Positions 1-5,470 of a stretch of DNA of 10,058 bases are shown here, in pieces; the first letter of the stretch is position 1; the number at the start of each line of letters is the position of its first letter. Source of the stretch: Candidatus Woesebacteria bacterium RIFCSPHIGHO2_01_FULL_44_10. Its GTDB lineage: Bacteria > Patescibacteriota > Microgenomatia > UBA8517. The stretch is taken from assembly GCA_001792465.1 (NCBI GenBank), contig MGGO01000014.1, positions 39,773 through 49,830 on the forward strand. Reading direction: 5' to 3'. The notes beneath the pieces are model-generated. The model had not been told where the DNA came from. It saw only the letters and a program-made list of their open reading frames with translations, and did no database searches. The position numbers were made by a program, and so were the translations under genes.

Positions 1-902
1 GCGGGAACAACTTCCGCCATCAGCGGAGAACCCATACCGGCTGACGCACCAACTTGGTACATTCTGGCTGACTTTCGGGAAACCGCTGGTGATATAGGTT
101 CGCATCTAATAAATCCTGTTAGATTTTGCTCAACGACGCGGATTTCACACAAGTCATGGACTACACAGTATTTTAACAAATTGTTAAATATTTGCTGTCT
201 TATTTTAAGGTTTGATTTTAACTCAGAAAGCCTACAAATATCTGCCGAAACAATATCTCCATAATCTGCTGAATACGGGAGCACCCAACTTAAACCGACT
301 TTTGAACCAATCGGATCAATAAGAAGACCTTCTTCAAATTTCCCAAAGACTCGCACACCTTTCAGCCACAGAACCAAAGGATCGTCTTCTACCATAAGTT
401 TTCCATTACCTTCAACTTGGTGCAATCTACCCACAATGCCAAAATCACCTGAGGCATCGATCAAAAAGTCGCTTATTATCAAACGTTCATTTGAGAGCTG
501 GGTTGTAACTCTCTCGTAGTTTTCAAAAGAGCCTTTATAAGAACCATCTACTTGTTCAATTTCACCATTCATGCGATTTCTAGCATCTTCGATTATTGGT
601 GGATGAAAAACGGCAAACGTCGAGTGCGGACTGCTTTCCTCTCTTTTTCCCCAGTTTCGTCTGGAATCATCTGTGTTTATAAGCAGATGGTTTGGCACGG
701 GAATTATCGCTCCACGCTCAGCCAGTCTTGAAACTAAATCTTGGGGTAGTAGGTCTGAGTTCACAAATAACGATTTTTCAGGAGGACTTCGTCTCTTTTC
801 AATCAAAGCAGTTTTAAAACCCTGATTAGCCAAATTTCTTGCCGCTTCAGATCCAGCGATACCTCCGCCAACGACGGTGACATCAAAATCTATCTCCCTC
901 AT
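1..902 (-). CDS. FAD-dependent oxidoreductase, geranylgeranyl-reductase-like (3' end beyond window)
   Basis: The frame is open from the ATG at 902 to the left edge (300 codons) with no stop, so the C-terminus is missing. The N-terminus has a beta strand followed by GGGIAGSEAA (residues 12-21) and an acidic residue at 35 (IEK), the Rossmann dinucleotide-binding signature of FAD flavoproteins. A central GLSWVLP segment resembles the 'GYGWxFPK' region of geranylgeranyl reductases, and the last visible residues (VGASAGMGSPLMAE) occupy the place of the second FAD motif 'GDAAGxxxPxxGEG'. The family reduces prenyl chains of lipids or cofactors, or acts on similar hydrophobic substrates; the substrate here cannot be inferred. 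The GD of the second motif is replaced by GA, which is unusual. It starts 5 bp after the stop of the upstream 295-aa gene, with AGGT about 7 nt before the ATG, so the two are probably co-transcribed. Lycopene-cyclase or halogenase-like members of the same superfamily are alternatives. Confidence 0.75.
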   Translation of the reverse strand, partial: MREIDFDVTVVGGGIAGSEAARNLANQGFKTALIEKRRSPPEKSLFVNSDLLPQDLVSRLAERGAIIPVPNHLLINTDDSRRNWGKREESSPHSTFAVFHPPIIEDARNRMNGEIEQVDGSYKGSFENYERVTTQLSNERLIISDFLIDASGDFGIVGRLHQVEGNGKLMVEDDPLVLWLKGVRVFGKFEEGLLIDPIGSKVGLSWVLPYSADYGDIVSADICRLSELKSNLKIRQQIFNNLLKYCVVHDLCEIRVVEQNLTGFIRCEPISPAVSRKSARMYQVGASAGMGSPLMAEVVP

Positions 903-907
903 AAAAC

Positions 908-1795
908 TTACCTATTACCAACTCCTCGCGCTCTTTTGGAAAAGGAATTAAGAAAAATCATCCAATCAACTCTCGGACTTGCCTGTAAAAGATATAAAAT
1001 GTCACCCAGCATTCGTATCATGTGGCGGGTATCTTTTGACATATAAGCATTTAAAGTCGTCATTACGGATGGCCTAGGTTGATATTTGTCTATCACAGAT
1101 GGATAAATTTCGAGAATTATTTTTGCTTCCGGGCTTAAGCCCAAGTTGGGGTCGTCACGAAAATCGTGTAAAAAGACATTTCCTTTGACCTCTTTCATTG
1201 TGTAAGCCCGCAATCCAACGAGATCCATTTCTCGCGTCTTAACAATTTGCCACAATTGATCTACTTCGTCTAAGGACATTTTGCGTATAATTGGAACAAG
1301 CTTTCCTTCCAAAATCCGACTGTCTTCACTGAAAGGTAGGTCTCCACCCTTAAAAGAAGACTCTTCCCATGGAGTTTTTAGTTCGCCCTCGGCCCCCAGG
1401 TTCATCGTTCTAATCTTCCTAATTGCAATTTTGCTCACACCAGTTTCTTCTCCAAAAAAACCAACTTCAAGAGAGAAGCGGGCGGGTGGACCATCTTTCT
1501 TCTCGATATAATTCCTGGCAACAGTTGCGATTGGTTTTGTCAGGTGCGCCATCGTTGCGGCAAAAACCACTTGCAATCTCCTTCTCCTGGGGTCACTAAG
1601 CCAATCCAGCGACTCTGTGGGAACTTTTATATCTGGTAATTCACCGATCTCGATAGGGCTAATATTCATTAGCTCAAATAAGTTCGTTACATCCTCAGTT
1701 GGAACTTTTAAATCAACCGACATCACACTGCCAACCAACTTTTGATAATCGGTCTCATTCTGCCGACGAATTTCTGCTAAAAGTTCCCGACCCAT
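908..1795 (-). CDS. Unrecognised 295-aa soluble protein
   Basis: I do not recognise the family. The protein is soluble, with no signal peptide, membrane segment or cysteine. A longer frame opens at 1885, but it would overlap the toxin gene. I chose the ATG at 1795 (MGRELLAEIR) because a well-formed promoter ends 6 nt before it. Near the N-terminus a short motif occurs twice: DLKVPTEDV at about residues 28-36 and DIKVPTESL at about 55-63. Each is followed by hydrophobic helix-like sequence, which suggests a small internal duplication. A basic patch DPRRRRLQ lies at about 68-75, and the C-terminal third is helical and ends in a basic tail (SKRARGVGNR). The FAD oxidoreductase follows after 5 bp, so a shared pathway is possible but unproven. 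Confidence 0.75.
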   Translation of the reverse strand: MGRELLAEIRRQNETDYQKLVGSVMSVDLKVPTEDVTNLFELMNISPIEIGELPDIKVPTESLDWLSDPRRRRLQVVFAATMAHLTKPIATVARNYIEKKDGPPARFSLEVGFFGEETGVSKIAIRKIRTMNLGAEGELKTPWEESSFKGGDLPFSEDSRILEGKLVPIIRKMSLDEVDQLWQIVKTREMDLVGLRAYTMKEVKGNVFLHDFRDDPNLGLSPEAKIILEIYPSVIDKYQPRPSVMTTLNAYMSKDTRHMIRMLGDILYLLQASPRVDWMIFLNSFSKRARGVGNR

Positions 1796-1801
1796 TGGGC
1801 G

Positions 1802-1830
1802 ATTATAGTTAATCGCTTTGCTTTTTACAA
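1802..1830 (-). promoter_or_regulatory. Sigma70-type promoter for the 295-aa gene, leaderless layout
   Basis: Read on the minus strand, TTGTAA (1825-1830; 4/6 to consensus), a 17-bp spacer and a perfect TATAAT (1802-1807) are followed by 6 bases and then the ATG at 1795. A start site at the usual distance from the -10 box would fall on or beside the A of the ATG, so the transcript would lack a ribosome binding site. It lies in the short gap downstream of the toxin stop codon. Confidence 0.7.
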
Positions 1831-1841
1831 CTATATACCTT

Positions 1842-2252
1842 TTAAGGAATAACTGTGAACCCCGCTTCGGCAAAATCACGATCAAAAGTAAAAGCTTTTT
1901 TAATACCGTTGCGTTTCATAATGACAAAGGAGGTGCAATCGGTAAAAGAAATTCCCCGGCCCGGCAATTTTTCAAAATAGTGCCAAGCTTTTTTCTCATC
2001 GACAGTATAGATCCTAATTATCCTAATGCTTTTTAAACTTTGAGCAATGCTATTCCGCAGTTTGAGAGTCTTAGATTTTCCCAACTGGGATCTAAAAAGA
2101 GTAAAGGTTTCATCCAAAATAAAATTAGTCGTCCAGATCTGAAAGTTATCTTTTCTCAAGTCCTGCCAAACAGTAAAACCCTCTTGATGAAACTCGTCTG
2201 ACTCGTCAAAAACAGCTTTAAAAGCGGCCGTATTCATTAGCACTTTGTTCAT
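1842..2252 (-). CDS. PIN-domain (VapC-like) toxin with first catalytic Asp changed to Asn
   Basis: This 136-aa protein has the length and motif order of a PIN-domain ribonuclease, the toxin class of VapBC systems that cleaves RNA using Mg2+ held by acidic residues. Visible motifs are the N-terminal strand MNKVLMNTAAF (1-11), LDET with E48, SFTDCTSF with D105, and FTFDRDF with D124/D126 ahead of the usual C-terminal GFTVIP. PIN proteins normally have Asp in the first motif ('xLxDTxxf'); here the codon is AAT, giving N7, one base from GAT. This could reduce or abolish catalysis. The ATG follows the antitoxin stop directly with no gap and has no Shine-Dalgarno, so translation is probably coupled. 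The family call is firm; whether the toxin is active is open. Confidence 0.88.
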   Translation of the reverse strand: MNKVLMNTAAFKAVFDESDEFHQEGFTVWQDLRKDNFQIWTTNFILDETFTLFRSQLGKSKTLKLRNSIAQSLKSIRIIRIYTVDEKKAWHYFEKLPGRGISFTDCTSFVIMKRNGIKKAFTFDRDFAEAGFTVIP

Positions 2253-2531
2253 CTATACGTTGTGGGGGTCGCCATAAATATATTTATCGTGATTTCTGGC
2301 ACCGTCCCTTATCCCCGAACTAAAAGGTTTTAACTTCCAAATGGACTCATCTTTTCGAGCTGCGCTTTTTTTACTAATTTTGTTACCCCCAAAGACGACC
2401 GCCCTGGTTTTGTCTTCCAATGCTTTTCTAGTAAACTCGGCGAAACTCACGCCGGCTTCAATTGCCATCTGGCGATACATCTCTAAATCTTCTTTGGGTA
2501 ATCTGATGTTTGTGGCCACTAAGTTTCTCAT
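2253..2531 (-). CDS. Ribbon-helix-helix (VapB-like) antitoxin
   Basis: A 92-aa protein directly upstream of the PIN toxin. Residues 4-42 (strand LVATNIRLP, then helices around EDLEMYRQMAIEAG and SFAEFTRKALE) have the layout of a ribbon-helix-helix/MetJ-Arc DNA-binding dimer. The basic middle (KISKKSAARK) leads to a C-terminal region DESIWKLKPF...HDKYIYG, of the kind VapB antitoxins use to wrap and inhibit the toxin. The start at 2531 is supported by a promoter 6 nt upstream. A palindrome lying in that promoter is the expected autoregulatory operator. RHH antitoxins are labile in other VapBC systems; that is family knowledge, not visible here. Confidence 0.85.
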   Translation of the reverse strand: MRNLVATNIRLPKEDLEMYRQMAIEAGVSFAEFTRKALEDKTRAVVFGGNKISKKSAARKDESIWKLKPFSSGIRDGARNHDKYIYGDPHNV

Positions 2532-2537
2532 GCTAAA

Positions 2538-2566
2538 ACGATATCATGGTATTATGATATTGTCAA
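2538..2566 (-). promoter_or_regulatory. Toxin-antitoxin promoter, leaderless layout
   Basis: Minus strand: perfect TTGACA (2561-2566), a 17-bp spacer and TATCGT (2538-2543; 4/6). Six bases later comes the antitoxin ATG at 2531, so the transcript would start at or next to the start codon. The spacer holds a perfect inverted repeat (2541-2560), which fits repression by the antitoxin. Confidence 0.75.
2541..2560. repeat. 7-bp inverted repeat, probable antitoxin operator
   Basis: ATATCAT (2541-2547) and its exact reverse complement ATGATAT (2554-2560) are separated by 6 bp. The palindrome fills the space between the -35 and -10 boxes of the antitoxin promoter and touches the -10 box. This is where an RHH dimer pair would block RNA polymerase. 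The operator role is inferred from position. Confidence 0.65.
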
Positions 2567-2581
2567 GGAATTATTTGGGCC

Positions 2582-2610
2582 TTGCTCCGACTCGAAATTT
2601 TTGTTATTAT
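2582..2610 (+). promoter_or_regulatory. Candidate promoter of rplJ-rplL
   Basis: TTGCTC (2582-2587; 3/6), a 17-bp spacer and TATTAT (2605-2610; 5/6) predict a start near A2617. This is just before the L10-leader-like sequence and divergent from the toxin-antitoxin promoter. The -35 is weak; position and the leader motif support the call. Confidence 0.55.
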
Positions 2611-2616
2611 TCTTTT

Positions 2617-2662
2617 ACCTAAGACAGTACGCAGAAAAAGTAAGTCGTGCCGAGGAAGAAAG
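2617..2662 (+). ncRNA. L10-leader-type regulatory RNA
   Basis: The sequence ACCTAAGACAGTACG ... CGTGCCGAGG resembles the ribosomal protein L10 leader known ahead of rplJ in Firmicutes and others, whose signature is 'CCGAAGACAGxxGG ... CCxxCCGAGG'. GTACG (2627-2631) pairs with CGTGC (2646-2650) with one G-U, across a 14-nt loop. CCT (2618-2620) pairs with AGG (2653-2655), leaving AAGACA on one side as an internal loop where L10 (with L7/L12) would bind. By family knowledge the element gives feedback control of rplJL expression. The match was made from memory of the motif; a covariance-model search was not possible. Confidence 0.7.
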
Positions 2663-2664
2663 CT

Positions 2665-2688
2665 AGCGCGTCTTGGGCGCGTTTTTTT
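2665..2688 (+). terminator. Attenuator-like hairpin with U-tract directly before rplJ
   Basis: AGCGCGTC (2665-2672) can pair with GGCGCGTT (2676-2683; two G-U pairs) around a 3-nt loop, followed by T residues to 2688 (seven Ts in a row from 2682). This is an intrinsic-terminator shape placed between the L10 leader and the rplJ ATG at 2689, as expected for transcription attenuation by L10. The U-tract leaves no room for a normal Shine-Dalgarno sequence. Confidence 0.6.
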
Positions 2689-3216
2689 ATGACTAACAGA
2701 GACAAAAAAGAAAAACAGGTTGAGTCCTTAGGACAAGAACTTGCGACAACTAAATCTATCGTTTTGGTTGATTTTGCCGGCATGAACGTCAAGCTTCAGC
2801 AGGAGCTAAAAAGACGCTTGGCTGACGTCGGGGCTTCAATGAACGTGGTTAAAAATACTCTTCTGAAGCTTGCTTTTGCCAAAACCAAAGCTACGGCTGA
2901 TTTGGCCAACGACGAGATTTTACAGGACCAAACTGCAGTAATTCTCTCGAGTGAAGACGCCATTTCGCCCATCCAAGTCTTAGGGAAATTTTTAAGCGAG
3001 TTTGAGCTGCCTACCTTTAAAGTTGGAATTGTGGAAGGCAGCTTCCAGGATAAAGATAGTCTGACAAAAATTGCCAGTCTACCCTCAAAAGAAGTTTTGG
3101 CCGCCCAGGTCATTGGAACTTTGGTTTCCCCGATGTACGGAATTGTTTCTGTCCTTAACGCAAAAATGCAGGAATTAGTTTTTGTTTTGGGTCAAGCGAA
3201 AGGTGGTGACAATTAA
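2689..3216 (+). CDS. rplJ: Large ribosomal subunit protein uL10
   Basis: This 175-aa protein is the usual length for bacterial L10, the base of the ribosomal stalk. It binds 23S rRNA through its N-terminal domain and carries L7/L12 dimers on its C-terminal helix. Family hallmarks are an N-terminal KKEKQVESLGQEL helix, the strand KSIVLVDFAGMNV, the rRNA-binding region with NVVKNTLLKLAF, the LPSKEVLAAQVIGTLVSPMYGIV segment and the C-terminal LNAKMQELVFVLGQ helix. A GTG at 2647 is in frame, but the sequence between lies in the L10-leader and hairpin, so ATG 2689 is preferred. No Shine-Dalgarno precedes it; the nearest purine tract, GAGGAAG (2652-2658), is 30 nt away, or about 11 nt if the hairpin is folded out. 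rplJ overlaps rplL by one base (TAATG). Confidence 0.95.
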   Translation: MTNRDKKEKQVESLGQELATTKSIVLVDFAGMNVKLQQELKRRLADVGASMNVVKNTLLKLAFAKTKATADLANDEILQDQTAVILSSEDAISPIQVLGKFLSEFELPTFKVGIVEGSFQDKDSLTKIASLPSKEVLAAQVIGTLVSPMYGIVSVLNAKMQELVFVLGQAKGGDN

Positions 3217-3608
3217 TGGCATCAAAAAATGTAGGAAAAATTGTTGACGAAGTTGCCAAACTTTCTGTTTTGGAATTGTCCGAATTAGTTGAGGCTTTGC
3301 AAGAGAAATTGGGTGTAAGTGCTATGCCTATGGCCGCAGCCGCTCCAGCAGCAGCAGCGGGAGCTGAGGCACCAGCCGAAGAAGCCGTAGGAGGAGCCAA
3401 TCAAACCGTAATTATGACAGCGTCCGGTGACAACAAAATTGCCGTCATCAAAGCTTTGCGCGAAATCAATCAAAATTGGGGCCTGAAAGAAGCCAAGGAC
3501 ATGACGGAGAACTTGCCGGCTGAAATCGTCAAAGACGTCAAAGCCGAAGAGGCCAAAGACGCGGCTGATAAATTGAAAACAGCGGGAGCCACGGTAGAGG
3601 TTAAATAA
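3216..3608 (+). CDS. rplL: Large ribosomal subunit protein bL12 (L7/L12)
   Basis: A 130-aa L7/L12 with the standard architecture. The N-terminal dimerisation domain (about 1-38, IVDEVAKLSVLELSELVEAL) anchors to L10. A flexible Ala/Pro-rich hinge (about 39-60) follows. The C-terminal domain (about 62-130) has NKIAVIKALREI, GLKEAKDM and a terminal GATVEVK; it recruits and activates translation factors. The family's GLGLKEAK is NWGLKEAK here. The start is fixed by the TAATG junction with rplJ and a Shine-Dalgarno AGGTGG (3201-3206), 9 nt before the ATG. It is regulated with rplJ through the L10 leader. The stop codon is only 2 bp from the end of a convergent small frame. Confidence 0.97.
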   Translation: MASKNVGKIVDEVAKLSVLELSELVEALQEKLGVSAMPMAAAAPAAAAGAEAPAEEAVGGANQTVIMTASGDNKIAVIKALREINQNWGLKEAKDMTENLPAEIVKDVKAEEAKDAADKLKTAGATVEVK

Positions 3609-3610
3609 GA

Positions 3611-3733
3611 CTATTTTCGGGAAGTTTTCTGCTCAGGAAACTTAGCAAAAAATTTGAAAAATATCATCAGAGTAATGATTGCTAAGCCAAGACCGATATT
3701 TGCTCTCGAAAAAAATTCAGTTAGATCCGGCAT
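3611..3733 (-). CDS. Small 40-aa single-pass membrane protein (putative)
   Basis: The minus-strand frame from ATG 3733 to TAG 3611 encodes 40 residues: a polar MPDLTEFFSRAN start, a hydrophobic stretch GLGLAIITLMIFF (about 14-26) and a basic tail KTSRK. This is a plausible one-helix membrane protein with a cytoplasmic C-terminus. Its ATG lies inside the last codons of the upstream interrupted frame (17-bp overlap), as in a two-gene operon of small membrane proteins. A possible promoter (TTGACA at 3801-3806, 17 bp, TAGCCT at 3778-3783) lies within that upstream frame. It ends 2 bp from the rplL stop, convergently. No Shine-Dalgarno is clear and I recognise no family, so reality is moderate at best. 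Confidence 0.45.
   Translation of the reverse strand: MPDLTEFFSRANIGLGLAIITLMIFFKFFAKFPEQKTSRK
3622..3643 (+). terminator. Weak hairpin after rplL
   Basis: AAGTTTTCT (3622-3630) pairs with AGGAAACTT (3635-3643), with one G-U, around a 4-nt loop, 13 bp after the rplL stop. No T-run follows on the plus strand (an A-run does), so it is not a classical intrinsic terminator. It may protect the 3' end or block convergent transcription. Confidence 0.35.
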
Positions 3734-3913
3734 ACTTTTCTAGGTTTTCTTCAACTTTGAACGCAAAACCTATGTACAGGCTAGCAAGAAAGTAAGTTGC
3801 TGTCAATATAGTGGGGTTGCGAATCGTCAACGAGGCAAGAATTAACCTGCAGCAATATCTGTTAACAAAGAAGAAATTACTCTTAAATGAAAACGCCGTA
3901 GTTTTAAGTTCAT
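3717..3913 (-). pseudogene. Small two-helix membrane protein gene with a single-base frameshift
   Basis: From ATG 3913 the frame reads MNLKLRRFHLRVISSLLTDIAAG and stops at TAA (3842-3844). Re-reading one base (as if a T were missing in GCAGGTTAATT) continues as LILASLTIRNPTILTATYF and on to ...VEENLEKYAGSN, with a TGA at 3717-3719. The span of 197 bp is one short of 66 codons. The joined 65-aa product reads naturally as a basic N-terminus, a helix over about 14-29, a short polar turn at TIRNP, a second helix over about 35-52 and an acidic tail, so a 1-bp deletion or sequencing error is likelier than chance. There is no slippery heptamer for programmed shifting. It begins just after the 157-aa gene. 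I do not recognise the family. Confidence 0.5.
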
Positions 3914-3919
3914 CAACTA

Positions 3920-3948
3920 AGCTTGCTTCACAAAAATATATCTGTCAA
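3920..3948 (-). promoter_or_regulatory. Possible promoter of the small membrane gene
   Basis: Minus strand: perfect TTGACA (3943-3948), a 17-bp spacer and a poor -10, CAAGCT (3920-3925, only A2 and T6 match), then 6 bases to the ATG at 3913. The geometry is the same as the antitoxin promoter (35 box, 17 bp, 10 box, 6 nt, ATG), which is the main reason to list it. The -35 overlaps the stop codon of the 157-aa gene. Confidence 0.35.
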
Positions 3949-4418
3949 GCATGACTTAAAACAATTGTAATTGCCTTGGTGAGGTGTCTTTCTCGAATTG
4001 CCATGGTCTGGTAATCATAACTACCCCTATTCTTACCTTTAGCGATATTGTCTTGAAGCCTGTTTGCAAAGACCTGCGGATCTCCCTTTTGTGCTGCATC
4101 GATAGCAGCCGTCAAAATTACTCTTCTTCTTTTTCGATCATTCTTACCTCTAGGCGTCGCTGTATCAAACCCCTCCAAGATATCCGGGCCGAAAACAGCT
4201 TTGATAACGCCGTCCCTATGCGCATATTTTCTGTCCCACTCCCTATTACCAAAACTATCAGCCTCAGCAATAACCTTGTTAGTGGCTTTCCCAACTCTTT
4301 CTATAAAAGCTGGGGAAATAACTTGAGACAAAACTTTGTCTTCAGCCCCGCCTTCAACCATTTTTTGCGCAATCTCTTTAGCTTGCTCCCTTAACAGATC
4401 TTCTGGTCTTTCACCCAT
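3945..4418 (-). CDS. Unrecognised 157-aa charged helical protein
   Basis: I do not recognise this protein. It is soluble, cysteine-free and rich in charged residues. The N-terminal part (MGERPEDLLREQAKEIAQKM) looks like an amphipathic helix, the middle has a very basic patch GKNDRKRRR (about 91-99), and helical sequence follows (VILTAAIDAAQKGD, QVFANRLQDNIAKG, IRERHLTKAITIVL). The basic patch could contact nucleic acid, but that is speculation. A longer frame from 4463 would overlap the preceding gene by 34 bp. I chose ATG 4418 because a near-consensus promoter ends 10 nt before it and GGAG lies just upstream. The promoter sits over the end of the upstream gene, so this gene can be expressed separately from the ligase operon. 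Confidence 0.75.
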   Translation of the reverse strand: MGERPEDLLREQAKEIAQKMVEGGAEDKVLSQVISPAFIERVGKATNKVIAEADSFGNREWDRKYAHRDGVIKAVFGPDILEGFDTATPRGKNDRKRRRVILTAAIDAAQKGDPQVFANRLQDNIAKGKNRGSYDYQTMAIRERHLTKAITIVLSHA

Positions 4419-4428
4419 ATCTCCGGGG

Positions 4429-4458
4429 ATTATACCATATCCTCCTCGGGAATGCCAA
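4429..4458 (-). promoter_or_regulatory. Strong promoter for the 157-aa gene, inside the preceding gene's 3' end
   Basis: Minus strand: TTGGCA (4453-4458; 5/6), an 18-bp spacer and a perfect TATAAT (4429-4434). The predicted start is only about 4-5 nt before ATG 4418. The promoter overlaps the last codons of the 346-aa gene, whose TAA is part of the -10 box. Confidence 0.7.
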
Positions 4459-5470
4459 ACCACTCAACTTTTTTTGGGACAAAGAGCTCCCGCTTACCGT
4501 TAATCATATATTCATAAAGATCCGGGCCGGGAAAAAATTTCTGGTAATCAGATAACAGCAGTGTGGCAATGGCATTTCTATGCTCAGCTTTTTCAAGACC
4601 CTCGGGGTTATCTTCTCTAGGGATGTAGCCTCTCTTGGCGTCAAAATTCTCGGCAATTATGCCCCTGGCTTTTTCAAAAACTTCACTTTCTTGATGTTGG
4701 CAAAGTTTGAAGCAAAGCCCAACTTCAGCAATAACATCAGGGTTGGTGTTCTCAACTATCTGGTCAAAATTTTTCTCGAAATACTTCAGAATCCAGTTGA
4801 ATTGACCCCTGGTTACAAACCGCTGATAAAAATGCGTGGCCGGAATAATTAAATGAGTTAGGGCGTAGACCTTGTTCTGCCAATCAGATTTACTTTGAGG
4901 ACTGAAATCAAGCCAGATTCTTTTATAAACCTCAGCCAACTGCCTTTCCAGCTTAGTTATCCCCAAGTAGGAAAGATAGGAGGCGTTATTTGCCACAATC
5001 GAGGGGTTTGCTCTGATCAGTTTTTCATCCAACAGTATCTTTTCAAAATTTTGGTTTTTTAATTTTCTAATTGCCTTTAAATAGTATTTGTTGAACCCGT
5101 CCAGTTTGTCTAAACCATAAACTTTGGTCAAAAAAAGATAGTGATTGAGTTTGAGGAAAAATAAAACCTCTGGTCTTTTTTTATAAAGCTCGTATTTCTC
5201 TTTGTCTTTGGGAGTCGTTGGATCAAAACTATCAAGCATTTTTCTGCCAATCTTTCCAGCCGGCAGGAGTACTTTCCAGTGTGAAATTTTTCGTGCCCAC
5301 CGCAAAGTTCTTTTTTGAAAATCCATGTAAATAGGATGGAGATAACGATCGCTTTTTGTTATTCTATACAGCCTCGCCGCCCAATGGTACTGATATTTCT
5401 CTCTGAATGCAAAAAGATTAGTCTCATAAGTTGAGATTATTTTGGCGGCAATTTTTTGATATTTATCCAT
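4430..5470 (-). CDS. Unrecognised 346-aa all-helical protein, last gene of the ligase operon
   Basis: No family could be assigned with confidence. The sequence is aromatic- and lysine-rich, predicted almost wholly alpha-helical, with no signal peptide or membrane segment. The segments most likely to be conserved are YALTHLIIPATHFYQRF (202-218), AEVGLCFKLC (248-257) and AEHRNAIATLLLS (295-307). The spaced His residues (H206, H213, H297) and paired helices recall alpha/alpha-barrel (toroid) enzymes, and I considered a DUF3541-type domain, but neither can be confirmed by eye. Its ATG lies inside the end of the RimK-like gene (8-bp overlap), so it is translationally coupled to the ligase and probably acts on the same substrate or product. 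Confidence 0.8.
   Translation of the reverse strand: MDKYQKIAAKIISTYETNLFAFREKYQYHWAARLYRITKSDRYLHPIYMDFQKRTLRWARKISHWKVLLPAGKIGRKMLDSFDPTTPKDKEKYELYKKRPEVLFFLKLNHYLFLTKVYGLDKLDGFNKYYLKAIRKLKNQNFEKILLDEKLIRANPSIVANNASYLSYLGITKLERQLAEVYKRIWLDFSPQSKSDWQNKVYALTHLIIPATHFYQRFVTRGQFNWILKYFEKNFDQIVENTNPDVIAEVGLCFKLCQHQESEVFEKARGIIAENFDAKRGYIPREDNPEGLEKAEHRNAIATLLLSDYQKFFPGPDLYEYMINGKRELFVPKKVEWFGIPEEDMV

Noticed and set aside
1796..1885. 30-codon N-terminal extension of the 295-aa protein
   Set aside because: It overlaps the toxin 3' end and contains the promoter whose geometry points to ATG 1795.
2647..2688. In-frame GTG extension of rplJ by 14 codons
   Set aside because: The segment is the L10-leader 3' strand plus the terminator-like hairpin, the encoded residues have no match to L10 N-termini, and no ribosome binding site precedes the GTG.
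3155..3473. Minus-strand frames rich in Ala/Ser or Cys opposite rplJ and rplL
   Set aside because: These are shadows of the Ala-rich L7/L12 hinge codons; the plus-strand ribosomal genes fully explain the sequence.
3778..3806. TTGACA-17-TAGCCT promoter inside the frameshifted small gene
   Set aside because: The -35 is perfect but the -10 matches only 3 of 6; mentioned as a possible promoter for the 40-aa gene but not listed separately.
4419..4463. 15-codon extension of the 157-aa protein
   Set aside because: It overlaps the preceding gene and spans the -10 box of the promoter that serves this gene.
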